From assembly GCA_029251505.1 (NCBI GenBank), contig JAQXDG010000187.1, positions 53,198-117,197 of the forward strand: a stretch of DNA of 64,000 nt, in the 5' to 3' direction. A program made the translations under genes and the position numbers. Of this stretch, positions 47,179-55,741 are shown one piece after another. A model generated the notes under the pieces. It had not been told where the DNA came from and made no database searches. It was given only the letters and a program-made list of their open reading frames with translations. The stretch's first letter is position 1. Each line of letters begins with the position of its first letter. Source of the DNA: Glaciecola sp. (lineage in GTDB: Bacteria > Pseudomonadota > Gammaproteobacteria > Enterobacterales > Alteromonadaceae).

Positions 47179-47532
47179 TTAGACACCTTTGTGCCACTTT
47201 GCTCGCGTACCATCTATAGCAATCAGATCAACACGATGCGCCACATGGTGTGGGTTTAACGCGTGCTTAGCCATAAATACATACATTGTTTTAACTACTT
47301 TGCGACGTTTTTGCTCAGTAAACATTTCTGTCGCAGCGCCATGACTTTGGGTTGTGCGATATTTTACTTCAATAAATACCCAACAAGCGCCATCGCGCAT
47401 GATTAAATCTATTTCACCGCATTTTGCACGAAAATTTGCAGTAATAAACTGCAATCCTTGCTGCATTAAATACCGTTTTACTTTTTGTTCTACAACCACA
47501 CCTAATTGATAGGCATGCTGAGGCTTACTCAC
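47179..47532 (-). CDS. yraN: YraN/UPF0102 endonuclease-like protein
   Basis: 117 residues of the UPF0102 family, with the restriction-endonuclease-like core G-E-I-D-L and E-V-K (CGEIDLIMRDG, FIEVKYRT). The biochemical role is not established. It overlaps the lpoA end by eight bases and is followed at once by diaA. Confidence 0.93.
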   Translation of the reverse strand: MSKPQHAYQLGVVVEQKVKRYLMQQGLQFITANFRAKCGEIDLIMRDGACWVFIEVKYRTTQSHGAATEMFTEQKRRKVVKTMYVFMAKHALNPHHVAHRVDLIAIDGTRAKWHKGV

Positions 47533-49408
47533 TCGTCAATCGTTCAATTTGTCGAGTGGTTATTTTGGCACGCTGTAAAGTACGTGTCACTTGATTCTTA
47601 TCATTTATTGCCAAGCTGCCAGTTAAACCAGGTAATAGCAACCCCTGAACTTTTTGTAATGGCTGGATTTTGCCGATTAAGTTTAATGCATCATATCCAA
47701 ATGCGAATAGGCGTTTTTGCGCGGTAGAAGCTTCAGAAAATACGGTTTCATATTGAGCGAGTAATTCAATATTGAGCGTATCATCGAGTAACCAAGGCAT
47801 ATCAATAAAAATCACATTTTGTAAATCACGTAACGAGTTCTTGTTCAATTTATGATTATAACTACGCGAACTGGCAAATACAGGTTGTATCTCATCCGAG
47901 AAGGTACTTATGCTGGCTTCAATCATCGGATTAATCAATTCTGTTTGTTTCGCGTTAGCGAAGACGACAAACGCATCAATATCTTTGCGGTTACGTGTCA
48001 CACTAAACATTTCTTGGCCTAAATAACGTTCTAGTATGCTAATTCTATCGCGGCTTTGTTGCACGCCGAGTGCATCACCAATCGCTTTACGCATTGATTT
48101 ATTATCGCTAAAAGAAAGGGTAATGGTACTGGTATGTTGTGTGAGCGCTTGCCAGCGTGCGGTAAACGCTTCGGCCATACGGGTCGCTGTGCGATCCGGC
48201 GCATGAATTAATATAGGCTGTTGATATTGCTGAGTAAACATAAACTCGGCAATTTGTTCGGCTTCATCTTCGGGTGAAAGCGCAAAAAAAGTGTGATTAC
48301 TTAAGCCCGTATTTGCTAAAAACTCTGTTGATGCTGTGGTGTCCAGTTGGGGAACCAATGAATCAGTGTCAAGCCGATTCAACCCTAACAATTGTTGGTT
48401 AGGTTTGATATGCGGCAGGATTAATTCTAATTTAGGTTTTAATAGTGGCCCAATAATTAAATCCGCATCGCTAATGGCTGCAATTAATGCTTCGTCGGTT
48501 TGCGTATTGGTATCCACAAAATATAACGATTCAATCATTTGCTCATAACCCTGCTGTTGTGATTGACTGGCTAAATAAGCGGCAACCACACCTTGTTTTA
48601 TTTGTTGTGCTTGGGCAGCTAGACGTCCAGTTAGCGGCAGTAACACAGCAACACGCTGGGCAGTGTTGTTACGAATTTGCAACAAACCAATAATTTCGGA
48701 AGGTAAGTGTCTAACTAACGGATGATTCGGGAATTGATATTGAAACTGAGTTAACTGGCTAGCTAATTCATATTGGTTTAAGGCGTGTTCGCGAAGTATT
48801 TTAGTCAGGCGAATAAAGCCATCAATCTCTGAGTTACCAATCAATTGTAGTTGTTCATCTGGAATTTTTTGTGCCAAACGCCACACATAATTAATATCAT
48901 AATCTTGTGATGTGACATGCGCCTTTACGGCATTGCGTGCATCAAACAGTGCTTCGTAAATTGCAGCTTTGGCATGCCATTGTTGTTGCTGTATTAATGA
49001 CGAAGAGGTAGGTGCCTCAAGTAAAGTTAACTGAGTTTGGTAAGTATCAATAGGGTGAGCACATTGTGCTCGGTATAATTTTGCTTGAGCCAGTTGCTCT
49101 GAAGATAATAGTGCATAAATAGGTGATAGTACGGCATGTACGTGCTGACACTGTTGTGTGGTATTGGCTAACTCTGCTGCTTGCAGTAAATACTGATTGC
49201 GACTTATCGTTTGGCCATTATTCTCGGCTAGCTCAGCTTGATCAAGTAATTGCGTAAAGGTGAGAAATACAGCAGTGGCAGGTGTGTTCACTACTGGGGT
49301 GGACGTTTGAGTCGATTTGGGTGTTGTTGCCGAACACGCACCTAACCCTACAAGCAAAGCCAGTAAAGCCACACGACGCCAATTGAACAATGAAAAATTT
49401 ATAGTCAC
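47525..49408 (-). CDS. lpoA: Penicillin-binding protein 1A activator lipoprotein LpoA
   Basis: 627 residues. Lipobox GLGAC (Cys26), an N-terminal TPR-like helical domain (about 45-250) and a C-terminal periplasmic-binding-protein fold (about 255-610, starting VAVLLPLTGRLAAQ). It reaches from the outer membrane to stimulate peptidoglycan synthesis by PBP1A. Divergent from rsmI, with 84 bases between the starts, as in E. coli. Confidence 0.94.
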   Translation of the reverse strand: MTINFSLFNWRRVALLALLVGLGACSATTPKSTQTSTPVVNTPATAVFLTFTQLLDQAELAENNGQTISRNQYLLQAAELANTTQQCQHVHAVLSPIYALLSSEQLAQAKLYRAQCAHPIDTYQTQLTLLEAPTSSSLIQQQQWHAKAAIYEALFDARNAVKAHVTSQDYDINYVWRLAQKIPDEQLQLIGNSEIDGFIRLTKILREHALNQYELASQLTQFQYQFPNHPLVRHLPSEIIGLLQIRNNTAQRVAVLLPLTGRLAAQAQQIKQGVVAAYLASQSQQQGYEQMIESLYFVDTNTQTDEALIAAISDADLIIGPLLKPKLELILPHIKPNQQLLGLNRLDTDSLVPQLDTTASTEFLANTGLSNHTFFALSPEDEAEQIAEFMFTQQYQQPILIHAPDRTATRMAEAFTARWQALTQHTSTITLSFSDNKSMRKAIGDALGVQQSRDRISILERYLGQEMFSVTRNRKDIDAFVVFANAKQTELINPMIEASISTFSDEIQPVFASSRSYNHKLNKNSLRDLQNVIFIDMPWLLDDTLNIELLAQYETVFSEASTAQKRLFAFGYDALNLIGKIQPLQKVQGLLLPGLTGSLAINDKNQVTRTLQRAKITTRQIERLTSE

Positions 49409-49452
49409 TAGTTAATCCATAAAAGCAAGTGAATGAAAGCCATACATCAGTG

Positions 49453-49458
49453 TATAAT
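49453..49458 (+). promoter_or_regulatory. Candidate -10 element of rsmI
   Basis: TATAAT at 49453-49458, 35 bases before the rsmI start, in the lpoA-rsmI divergent gap. The matching -35 is weak, so support is from the hexamer and location only. Confidence 0.35.
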
Positions 49459-49492
49459 GTGCATCATACTGTATTTTAAAAAGATCCGCATT

Positions 49493-50323
49493 ATGTCTGA
49501 CACAGGTTGTTTATATATCGTTCCTACTCCCATCGGTAATTTGCAAGATATCACACTTCGCGCATTGACGACCCTCAAATCTGTCGATGCGATAGCATGT
49601 GAAGATACTCGTCATAGCCGAGTATTGTTGCAGCACTTTAGTATTGATAAACCGACGTTTGCTGTACATGATCATAACGAATCTATGATGGTAAATAAAG
49701 TGATCCAAAGGCTAGAAAAAGGGGAGTCTATTGCATTAATTTCAGATGCCGGCACACCGCTGATTAGCGATCCTGGATATGTATTAGTGCACGCTTGTCG
49801 TGAAATCAATGCCAATGTAATTGCCTTGCCGGGTCCTTGCGCTGCTGTAACTGCATTATCGGGAGCGGGTTTACCTACTGACCAATTTATCTTTCGGGGA
49901 TTTTTACCGGTAAAACAACAAGCCAAACAACAAGCGATTGAAGCATTACTGCATTCATATTGTACTAGCGTATTTTATGAAGCGCCTCGACGTGTATTAG
50001 ATACGATGAAAATGATGGAACAATGTTTACCCGACACGATTACGATTGTAATGGCTAAAGAGATTACCAAAACCTTTGAGACATTCATCAGCGGTAGTGC
50101 GTCTAAAATTATCGAATGGTTAGAAGCTGAGCCTGCCCATCAAAAAGGCGAATTTGTACTTATGGTTGGTCCTGCCGAAAAAGACACCAGTGATATTTCA
50201 TTAGATGCACAGACATTAATGCGTAGTCTACAGTCTCATCTGCCACCTAAAAAAGCCGCAGGTATAGTGGCAGATCACTACGGATTAAAGAAGAACGCCG
50301 TTTATCAATGGAGTTTAACGTAA
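49493..50323 (+). CDS. rsmI: 16S rRNA C1402 2'-O-methyltransferase RsmI
   Basis: 276 residues from ATG 49493; the longer reading from 49433 would add an atypical N-terminus. Tetrapyrrole-methylase fold with LYIVPTPIGNLQDITLRAL, CEDTRHSR, SDAGTPLISDPG and LPGPCAAVTALSGAG. It methylates the 2'-OH of C1402 in the decoding centre. Divergent from lpoA. Confidence 0.96.
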   Translation: MSDTGCLYIVPTPIGNLQDITLRALTTLKSVDAIACEDTRHSRVLLQHFSIDKPTFAVHDHNESMMVNKVIQRLEKGESIALISDAGTPLISDPGYVLVHACREINANVIALPGPCAAVTALSGAGLPTDQFIFRGFLPVKQQAKQQAIEALLHSYCTSVFYEAPRRVLDTMKMMEQCLPDTITIVMAKEITKTFETFISGSASKIIEWLEAEPAHQKGEFVLMVGPAEKDTSDISLDAQTLMRSLQSHLPPKKAAGIVADHYGLKKNAVYQWSLT

Positions 50324-50443
50324 GTTGGTTAATAGGAATGGTACGACTGCTTAATTCGTCATGACGATTATCGATATGTGGTGTGGCAACTATTCAAATC
50401 ACTTTACTATCCGTAAAAGGTTAGTGAACTAAGCAATTATTAT

Positions 50444-50495
50444 CCCTATGAAATTAGAGACCTTTTAAAAGGTCTTCATAATCATAGGGTTTTTT
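50444..50495. terminator. Bidirectional terminator between rsmI and nspC
   Basis: CCCTATGA (50444-50451) pairs with TCATAGGG (50482-50489), with an inner AGACC...GGTCT palindrome, followed by TTTTTT at 50490-50495. It lies between converging genes, about 120 bases past rsmI and 24 bases before the nspC stop. Confidence 0.85.
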
Positions 50496-50518
50496 AGTGG
50501 TATGCTAGCCGCTTTAGT

Positions 50519-51655
50519 CTAGGACAAACGCCCCAAGAAATCTTCATAGGTAAATTCTCTAATCAGATCAAACTTGCCGTCTTGACGTAAGATCCCAATA
50601 GCAGGATGCTGTACTCCATTAAAGAAGGAGGTTTTGACCATGGTGTAATGCATCATATCTTCAAATACAATGCGTTGCCCCACTTCAAGTGGCTCTGCAA
50701 AACTGTACTCAGGTAACATATCTCCAGCTAAACAGGAGTTGCCACCTAAACGATAGGTAAACGCCAGCTCATCAGCTTCTTGCGCATCTTTGATGCTTGG
50801 ACGATAGGGCATCTCAAGCACATCTGGCATGTGCGCGGTGACGGATATATCTAAGATCGCAATTGGGCCATTATTTTCAACAATATCAACAATCTCTGCG
50901 ATTAACGGACCGGTTTGCCATGCAACGGCAGAGCCGGGCTCTAAGATAACATGTAGATGAGGGTACTTAGCTTTGAAATTATTAAGGACACGGACCAGAT
51001 GCTCGATATTATAGCCGTGTTTTGTCATTAAATGCCCACCGCCAAGGTTAAGCCATTTCAGCTTCGGAAAATAACTAGAAAATTGTGTTTCGATGGCATT
51101 GAGCATGCGCTCGGTTGCATAGGAGTCGCACTCGCACAATGCATGAACATGGAAGCCTTCTATATCCCTTAAGTCTTGACCTTGAAGTTGTGCTGCGGTA
51201 ATACCTAAACGCGAACCCGGTGCACAAGGATCGTATAAGGGCGTATCGGCTTCTTGATGCTCTGGATTGACTCTCAAACCCATACTGACATTGGCTTGAG
51301 CACAAACGTCTTTATGCAGTAAAAACTGCGCGACACTGTTAAATGAAATATGATCCACTTCTTGGACTATTTCTGGCATTTCAGCAGCTTTAAACGCAGG
51401 GGAAAATGCATGAACTTGTTTGCCAATGCGTTTAGCTAACTTAGCTTCCCATAAAGCACTGGCAGTTCCACCTTGTAAGTACTTACTTACTAAATCGAAA
51501 CATGACCACATTGAAAAGCCTTTTAAGGCTAAAATAATATCGACACCCGTCGCGTTTTGCACGTCTTGCATGAGCTTGAGGTTAGCAATTAACTTCGCTT
51601 CTTCAAGCACATAACAAGGGCTTGGGATCGCAGGATTGTTGGTCCAATGTGGCAT
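50519..51655 (-). CDS. nspC: Carboxynorspermidine decarboxylase
   Basis: 378 residues. A fold-III PLP enzyme with the Schiff-base lysine Lys45 in ILALKGFSMW, the HVHALCECDSY block, WLNLGGGHLMT and the C-terminal MMHYTMVKTSFFNG. It removes the carboxyl from carboxynorspermidine or carboxyspermidine, the last step of the alternative polyamine path known from Vibrio. It follows the dehydrogenase gene by 24 bases, as expected for an operon. Confidence 0.94.
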   Translation of the reverse strand: MPHWTNNPAIPSPCYVLEEAKLIANLKLMQDVQNATGVDIILALKGFSMWSCFDLVSKYLQGGTASALWEAKLAKRIGKQVHAFSPAFKAAEMPEIVQEVDHISFNSVAQFLLHKDVCAQANVSMGLRVNPEHQEADTPLYDPCAPGSRLGITAAQLQGQDLRDIEGFHVHALCECDSYATERMLNAIETQFSSYFPKLKWLNLGGGHLMTKHGYNIEHLVRVLNNFKAKYPHLHVILEPGSAVAWQTGPLIAEIVDIVENNGPIAILDISVTAHMPDVLEMPYRPSIKDAQEADELAFTYRLGGNSCLAGDMLPEYSFAEPLEVGQRIVFEDMMHYTMVKTSFFNGVQHPAIGILRQDGKFDLIREFTYEDFLGRLS

Positions 51656-51679
51656 GTTATCTATTTCCTTTTACCGGGT

Positions 51680-52882
51680 TTATTTGCTAAATGGGCTGCT
51701 GTCACATTCCATTACATGCCATGGTAAACCGTGCTCATTTAACATTTTCATGAATGGGTCTGGATCCATTTGCTCCATATTGACGACGCCGGCTTGACGC
51801 CATGTGCCATTAAGCATTAATGCTGCGCCAATCATTGCAGGGACGCCGGTGGTATAAGATACCGCTTGAGAGCCGACTTCTTCATTACATACTGCATGTT
51901 CACAGTTATTGTAGATAAAGATGGTTTTTTCCTGACCATCTTTAATTCCTGTAATGTAAGTGCCGATACAGGTCATGCCCGTATAGCCTTCAGCCAGTGA
52001 TCCTGGGTTAGGTAAGACCGCTTTTAAGAACTCTAATGGCGCAATTTGCTGACCAATAAAATCAATCGGTTCGATACTTGTCATGCCTATGCCTTCAAGT
52101 ACCTTAAGGTGATTAAGGTAAGCATCACCAAACGTCATCCAAAAACGCGCACGTTTAATGGTAGGGAAATGTTTGACAATAGACTCTAGCTCTTCGTGAT
52201 ACATCAAATAAGAAGCACGAGTACCAATGTTTTGGTAATGCAGATCTTCACGAACACTCAATGGTTCGGTTTCTAACCATTCGCCATCTTGCCAATAACG
52301 ACCACGTTGAGTGATTTCACGAATATTGATTTCGGGGTTAAAGTTAGTCGCAAAGGCTTGACCATGATCACCGCCATTACAATCAACGATATCTAAAGTA
52401 TGGATCTCATCAAAATAGTGTTTAGCTGCATAGGCCGTATACACGTTAGTCACACCTGGATCAAAGCCACTGCCAAGTAGTGCCATCAAGCCTTTTTCGG
52501 CAAAGCGTTCTTGATAAGCCCACTGCCAAGAATATTCAAATTTGGCGACATCTTTAGGTTCATAGTTAGCCGTATCAAGATAATCGACATGACAGGCTAA
52601 GCACGCATCCATAATGGCCAGATCTTGATAAGGTAACGCTAGGTTAACCACTAAATCTGGATTGCAATCATTGATTACCGCTTCGACCTCATGGGCATGA
52701 TCGGCATCAACGGCATACACTTTTTTGACTCGGTCAATACCGACTTCAGCTTGTAACGCTTCGCATTTAGAAACGGTACGTGACGCTAAATAAATTTCTG
52801 AAAACATCTCAGTTAAGCGAGCACATTTTTTGATAGTGACCGCAGCAACACCGCCGGCACCAATGATTAAAATTTTAGACAT
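51680..52882 (-). CDS. Carboxynorspermidine/carboxyspermidine dehydrogenase (saccharopine dehydrogenase-like)
   Basis: 400 residues from ATG 52882, which has AAAGGTG upstream; a start ten codons earlier lacks one. N-terminal Rossmann fold (ILIIGAGGVAAVTIKKC), then VNLALPYQDLAIMDACL, GSGFDPGVTNVYTAY and the C-terminal HAVCNEEVGSQAVSYTTG, typical of Lys1-type enzymes in this pathway. It reductively couples aspartate semialdehyde with putrescine or diaminopropane. Aspartate semialdehyde would come from the aspartokinases in this window plus an Asd enzyme elsewhere. Confidence 0.93.
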   Translation of the reverse strand: MSKILIIGAGGVAAVTIKKCARLTEMFSEIYLASRTVSKCEALQAEVGIDRVKKVYAVDADHAHEVEAVINDCNPDLVVNLALPYQDLAIMDACLACHVDYLDTANYEPKDVAKFEYSWQWAYQERFAEKGLMALLGSGFDPGVTNVYTAYAAKHYFDEIHTLDIVDCNGGDHGQAFATNFNPEINIREITQRGRYWQDGEWLETEPLSVREDLHYQNIGTRASYLMYHEELESIVKHFPTIKRARFWMTFGDAYLNHLKVLEGIGMTSIEPIDFIGQQIAPLEFLKAVLPNPGSLAEGYTGMTCIGTYITGIKDGQEKTIFIYNNCEHAVCNEEVGSQAVSYTTGVPAMIGAALMLNGTWRQAGVVNMEQMDPDPFMKMLNEHGLPWHVMECDSSPFSK

Positions 52883-52951
52883 AGCAAGAACACCTTTGTT
52901 ATTTTCGCGCATCCTATCAGAAGAATCTTAATTTACCAATATACAATTTGC

Positions 52952-53446
52952 TTATGCTGCATGCATAGTAAATGCTGGCCCAATAGTAACGTGTCCTGGT
53001 AGATAGGTAACAGGAAAATAATATTGTTGGGAAGCACCTGCATATAATGTCACATCTGCTACTATCACGTCAGTAAAAACCCGATGTTTTGCTTCAATAA
53101 ATGCGATGTACAAGATGACTGAATTAGCGTTTTGGACATATTCAGTAAGTTGGGCAACACGCTGCTCTAAACGTTCAATCATCCCAACACTCGCTGATAC
53201 ATCGGTGTTCGTTCTTGTTTCTAGCGAAGACTGTGATGATTCAGATGAGCCGGATGAGGGCAAGTCATCATGATCAGACGTATCATCCAGTGCACTGCAC
53301 AATACCGCTTGGATATCGCCATTTAAATCGACAGCAGCCAGTGGGTAAAACGTATCGTTATGACGCAGTAACGTTTCGCATACGGCAATGCTGGTGTTGA
53401 GCATGGTTTTGACGCTATGGGGTAATGTTGAGTAGGAAATGGTCAT
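52952..53446 (-). CDS. Uncharacterised acidic protein with Ser/Asp-rich insert
   Basis: 164 residues, no signal or membrane segment. Two ordered parts, about 1-53 (with FYPLAAVDLNGDI) and 84-164 (with YIAFIEAKHRVFTDVIVADVTLY), are separated by a low-complexity Ser/Asp-rich stretch at about 54-83. The FYPLAAVD...YIAF...DVIVADV pattern loosely recalls small uncharacterised bacterial proteins of immunity-like fold, but no family can be named. It sits 70 bases upstream of the polyamine operon on the same strand; a link is not established. Confidence 0.65.
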   Translation of the reverse strand: MTISYSTLPHSVKTMLNTSIAVCETLLRHNDTFYPLAAVDLNGDIQAVLCSALDDTSDHDDLPSSGSSESSQSSLETRTNTDVSASVGMIERLEQRVAQLTEYVQNANSVILYIAFIEAKHRVFTDVIVADVTLYAGASQQYYFPVTYLPGHVTIGPAFTMHAA

Positions 53447-53510
53447 AGTGATGTTCCGGCTAAAAATGATGCTATTTAAACGACTTCAGGTTAAAAATAG
53501 TTCATTAGTA

Positions 53511-54530
53511 TTAGTCGCGCATTCCCTGCAAACCGCCGGTGTGAAAAATAATAATGTTGTCGTAATGATCAAGTTGCTGATTTTTCATTAGATCTTGGAC
53601 AGCGAAAAATGTTTTACCCGAATAAACGGGTTCAATAATAAAATTGTCGCCACTGAATGTTGAACAAAAATGCACGAGTTCTTTCGATGATTTGGCATAT
53701 CCACCGATGTGATAATCAAGATTAATTGACCATGATGGTCGAGGGTGCGTTGATGTACCCAGTAAATCCTTGGTTGATTGGACTAGATAATCATCCGACT
53801 CTTGAGAGTGAGCCTTGAGCACGGCAATACCTAATATCTCCGTTTGAGAAAGCTGTTCATTTTGTTGTGCTTGAGCAACACCGTGTATGAGACCGGCTAA
53901 GGTGGCTGCTGTGGCCACTGGTGTGATAATGAGATTGCGCTGGTGAGTCAACGTTTGATGTAGCTGCTGCGAGAGTTCTTGAACGCTTTGTGCAACGCCG
54001 CGTAACGCCATGATAGAGGCACCGCCTTCAGGAATAATCAATGCATCGGGGTACTGAATTTGTAACGCATCAAGATAATCGCTGTCATATCGGCGTTTGT
54101 AATTAATTTTGGTACTCCAAATACATTCACCTTGCCATGAGGTGATGTCACGTAAGCATGGCGTTAAGCGTCCCGAATAATCACCGCGTATTATCGCATG
54201 GAAAGGAATACCCAACGTGTGACAGGTATACGCTAAGGCATGTAAATGATTGGAATAACCGCCACCAAAGCTAATAATTCTTTGCGGTAAGCGCTCAATT
54301 TGTGTGAATGAGCCGGCTAATTTACGCCATTTGTTACCTGAGATAATAGGATGGATAAGATCATCGCGTTTGACCCACAACCTTGGTGAAGTCTCGATAT
54401 CATCTTGCGCTGAAACCTGGCCAAACGAAAATGACTGCAACGGGGAAGGCAGTTCAATGGACAATTTTTGGTGTATATTAAATAAAGACAAAGTGATCAA
54501 AGCATGGCTAAAGTCGGTAAATACTAGCAT
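53511..54530 (-). CDS. D-cysteine desulfhydrase / ACC deaminase-like PLP enzyme
   Basis: 339 residues if started at ATG 54530; an earlier ATG (54578) would run into the start region of the divergent gene. Fold-II PLP enzyme with Lys67 in SGNKWRKL, the SFGGGYSNHLHALAYTC block, IPEGGAS, and the phosphate site VATAATLAG. The family covers D-cysteine desulfhydrase and 1-aminocyclopropane-1-carboxylate deaminase; the specificity-determining residues cannot be judged here. The ribosome binding site is poor, so the start is uncertain. Confidence 0.78.
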   Translation of the reverse strand: MLVFTDFSHALITLSLFNIHQKLSIELPSPLQSFSFGQVSAQDDIETSPRLWVKRDDLIHPIISGNKWRKLAGSFTQIERLPQRIISFGGGYSNHLHALAYTCHTLGIPFHAIIRGDYSGRLTPCLRDITSWQGECIWSTKINYKRRYDSDYLDALQIQYPDALIIPEGGASIMALRGVAQSVQELSQQLHQTLTHQRNLIITPVATAATLAGLIHGVAQAQQNEQLSQTEILGIAVLKAHSQESDDYLVQSTKDLLGTSTHPRPSWSINLDYHIGGYAKSSKELVHFCSTFSGDNFIIEPVYSGKTFFAVQDLMKNQQLDHYDNIIIFHTGGLQGMRD

Positions 54531-54563
54531 ACTCTTAAATAATTGATACCAAGAGAAACCGTG

Positions 54564-55181
54564 ATGATTTGCAAACAACGAACAACGACAATCGCGATGA
54601 AATTAAAAGTTATTCTAATGATTTCCTTAACCACGTTTTGGGCTGTTTCTTTTATTGGTAGTGTCTCGCTAGCGCAAGCTCAAGTTCAGGTATCGATGAG
54701 TTCAAGTAATGCGGTTACTGTCCCTGCATTTGTCGAGAAGGATTTATCGGCGGCACGAGTGGTCGGTCAAAGTCGACTGACGATGTATTTTTTCAAAATT
54801 TATGATGCAACTTTGTATGCGCCTTTTGGTCAATTTGATAAGACTAAACCGTTTGCGTTATCGCTGGCTTATTTACGCGATTTTGATGGAGCCGATATTG
54901 CACAGCGTTCCATTGATGAAATGCAAGATCTGGGTTACACAGATAATGCGGTGTTAACGCGATGGCGAGTACAGATGGAGCAAGCGTTTCTGAATATTGC
55001 CAAAGGCGATGTGTTGACGGGGATGGTTGACGAACAGCAGCATACACAATTTTATTTTAACGGTGAGGCAACCTACAAGATTTCCGATCCGTTGTTCACG
55101 CAAGCGTTTTTTGCAATTTGGTTAGATGACAACACCTCACAACCTAAAATGCGCAAACAATTATTAGGACAATCTAAATGA
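54564..55181 (+). CDS. Chalcone-isomerase-like exported protein
   Basis: 205 residues from ATG 54564 (AAGAGA seven bases upstream; ATG 54597 is an alternative). A signal peptide (to about SLAQAQ) precedes a chalcone-isomerase-like domain: VGQSRLTMYFFKIYDATLYAP, FALSLAYLRDFDGADIAQRSIDEM. Bacterial members are periplasmic and probably bind fatty acids rather than isomerise flavonoids. It overlaps the next gene by four bases (ATGA), forming a two-gene unit with DUF3833. Confidence 0.83.
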   Translation: MICKQRTTTIAMKLKVILMISLTTFWAVSFIGSVSLAQAQVQVSMSSSNAVTVPAFVEKDLSAARVVGQSRLTMYFFKIYDATLYAPFGQFDKTKPFALSLAYLRDFDGADIAQRSIDEMQDLGYTDNAVLTRWRVQMEQAFLNIAKGDVLTGMVDEQQHTQFYFNGEATYKISDPLFTQAFFAIWLDDNTSQPKMRKQLLGQSK

Positions 55182-55741
55182 GTACAACGATGATTCACAG
55201 ACTAACTGTAAAGATAATCTTTATATTTCTGATGGCTTTAATGGTGAGCGGGTGCTCACTAACTATTGATGGTAAAGACTACCAAGAACAAGCGCCGACG
55301 TTTAACTTAGTCGAGTTTTTTGATGGTAACGTTACCGCATGGGGGATCGTACAAAATCGCTCTGGGGAAGTCGTTCAACGATTTATTGTCAACATTGATG
55401 GCAGTGTTCAAGGTGATGAATTAGTGTTAGATGAAACGTTTCAATACATCATTGGAGAGGGAGTCACTGAACGCGTGTGGCGCTTACAAACTAACGCTGA
55501 TGGCACTTTTACTGGATCAGCAGGTGATATCGCAGGTTTAGCGACGGGTACTGCTCATGGTAATGCCTTTAATTTCATCTATGAAATGGACTTGGCCGTT
55601 GACGGGTCGACCTATCGTGTGGCGTTTGATGATTGGTTTTTTGCAATTGATGAGAGCACATTGATGAATCGTTCTTATATCAAAAAGTTTGGTTTGGTGA
55701 TGGCTGAGGTGACGATATTTATGCAACGCCAGCCATCATAA
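55178..55741 (+). CDS. DUF3833 lipoprotein
   Basis: 187 residues. A lipobox MVSGC (Cys26) follows a short hydrophobic helix, then the DUF3833 domain: FNLVEFFDGNVTAWGIVQNRSG, RFIVNIDGS, LDETFQY, RVWRLQTNADGTFTG, FDDWFFAIDES and NRSYIKKFG. The fold resembles a lipocalin-like barrel and the function is unknown. DUF3833 genes often neighbour chalcone-isomerase-like, cyclopropane-fatty-acid-synthase-like and DUF2878 genes, suggesting a lipid role. The end overlaps the aceK end by six bases. Confidence 0.87.
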   Translation: MSTTMIHRLTVKIIFIFLMALMVSGCSLTIDGKDYQEQAPTFNLVEFFDGNVTAWGIVQNRSGEVVQRFIVNIDGSVQGDELVLDETFQYIIGEGVTERVWRLQTNADGTFTGSAGDIAGLATGTAHGNAFNFIYEMDLAVDGSTYRVAFDDWFFAIDESTLMNRSYIKKFGLVMAEVTIFMQRQPS

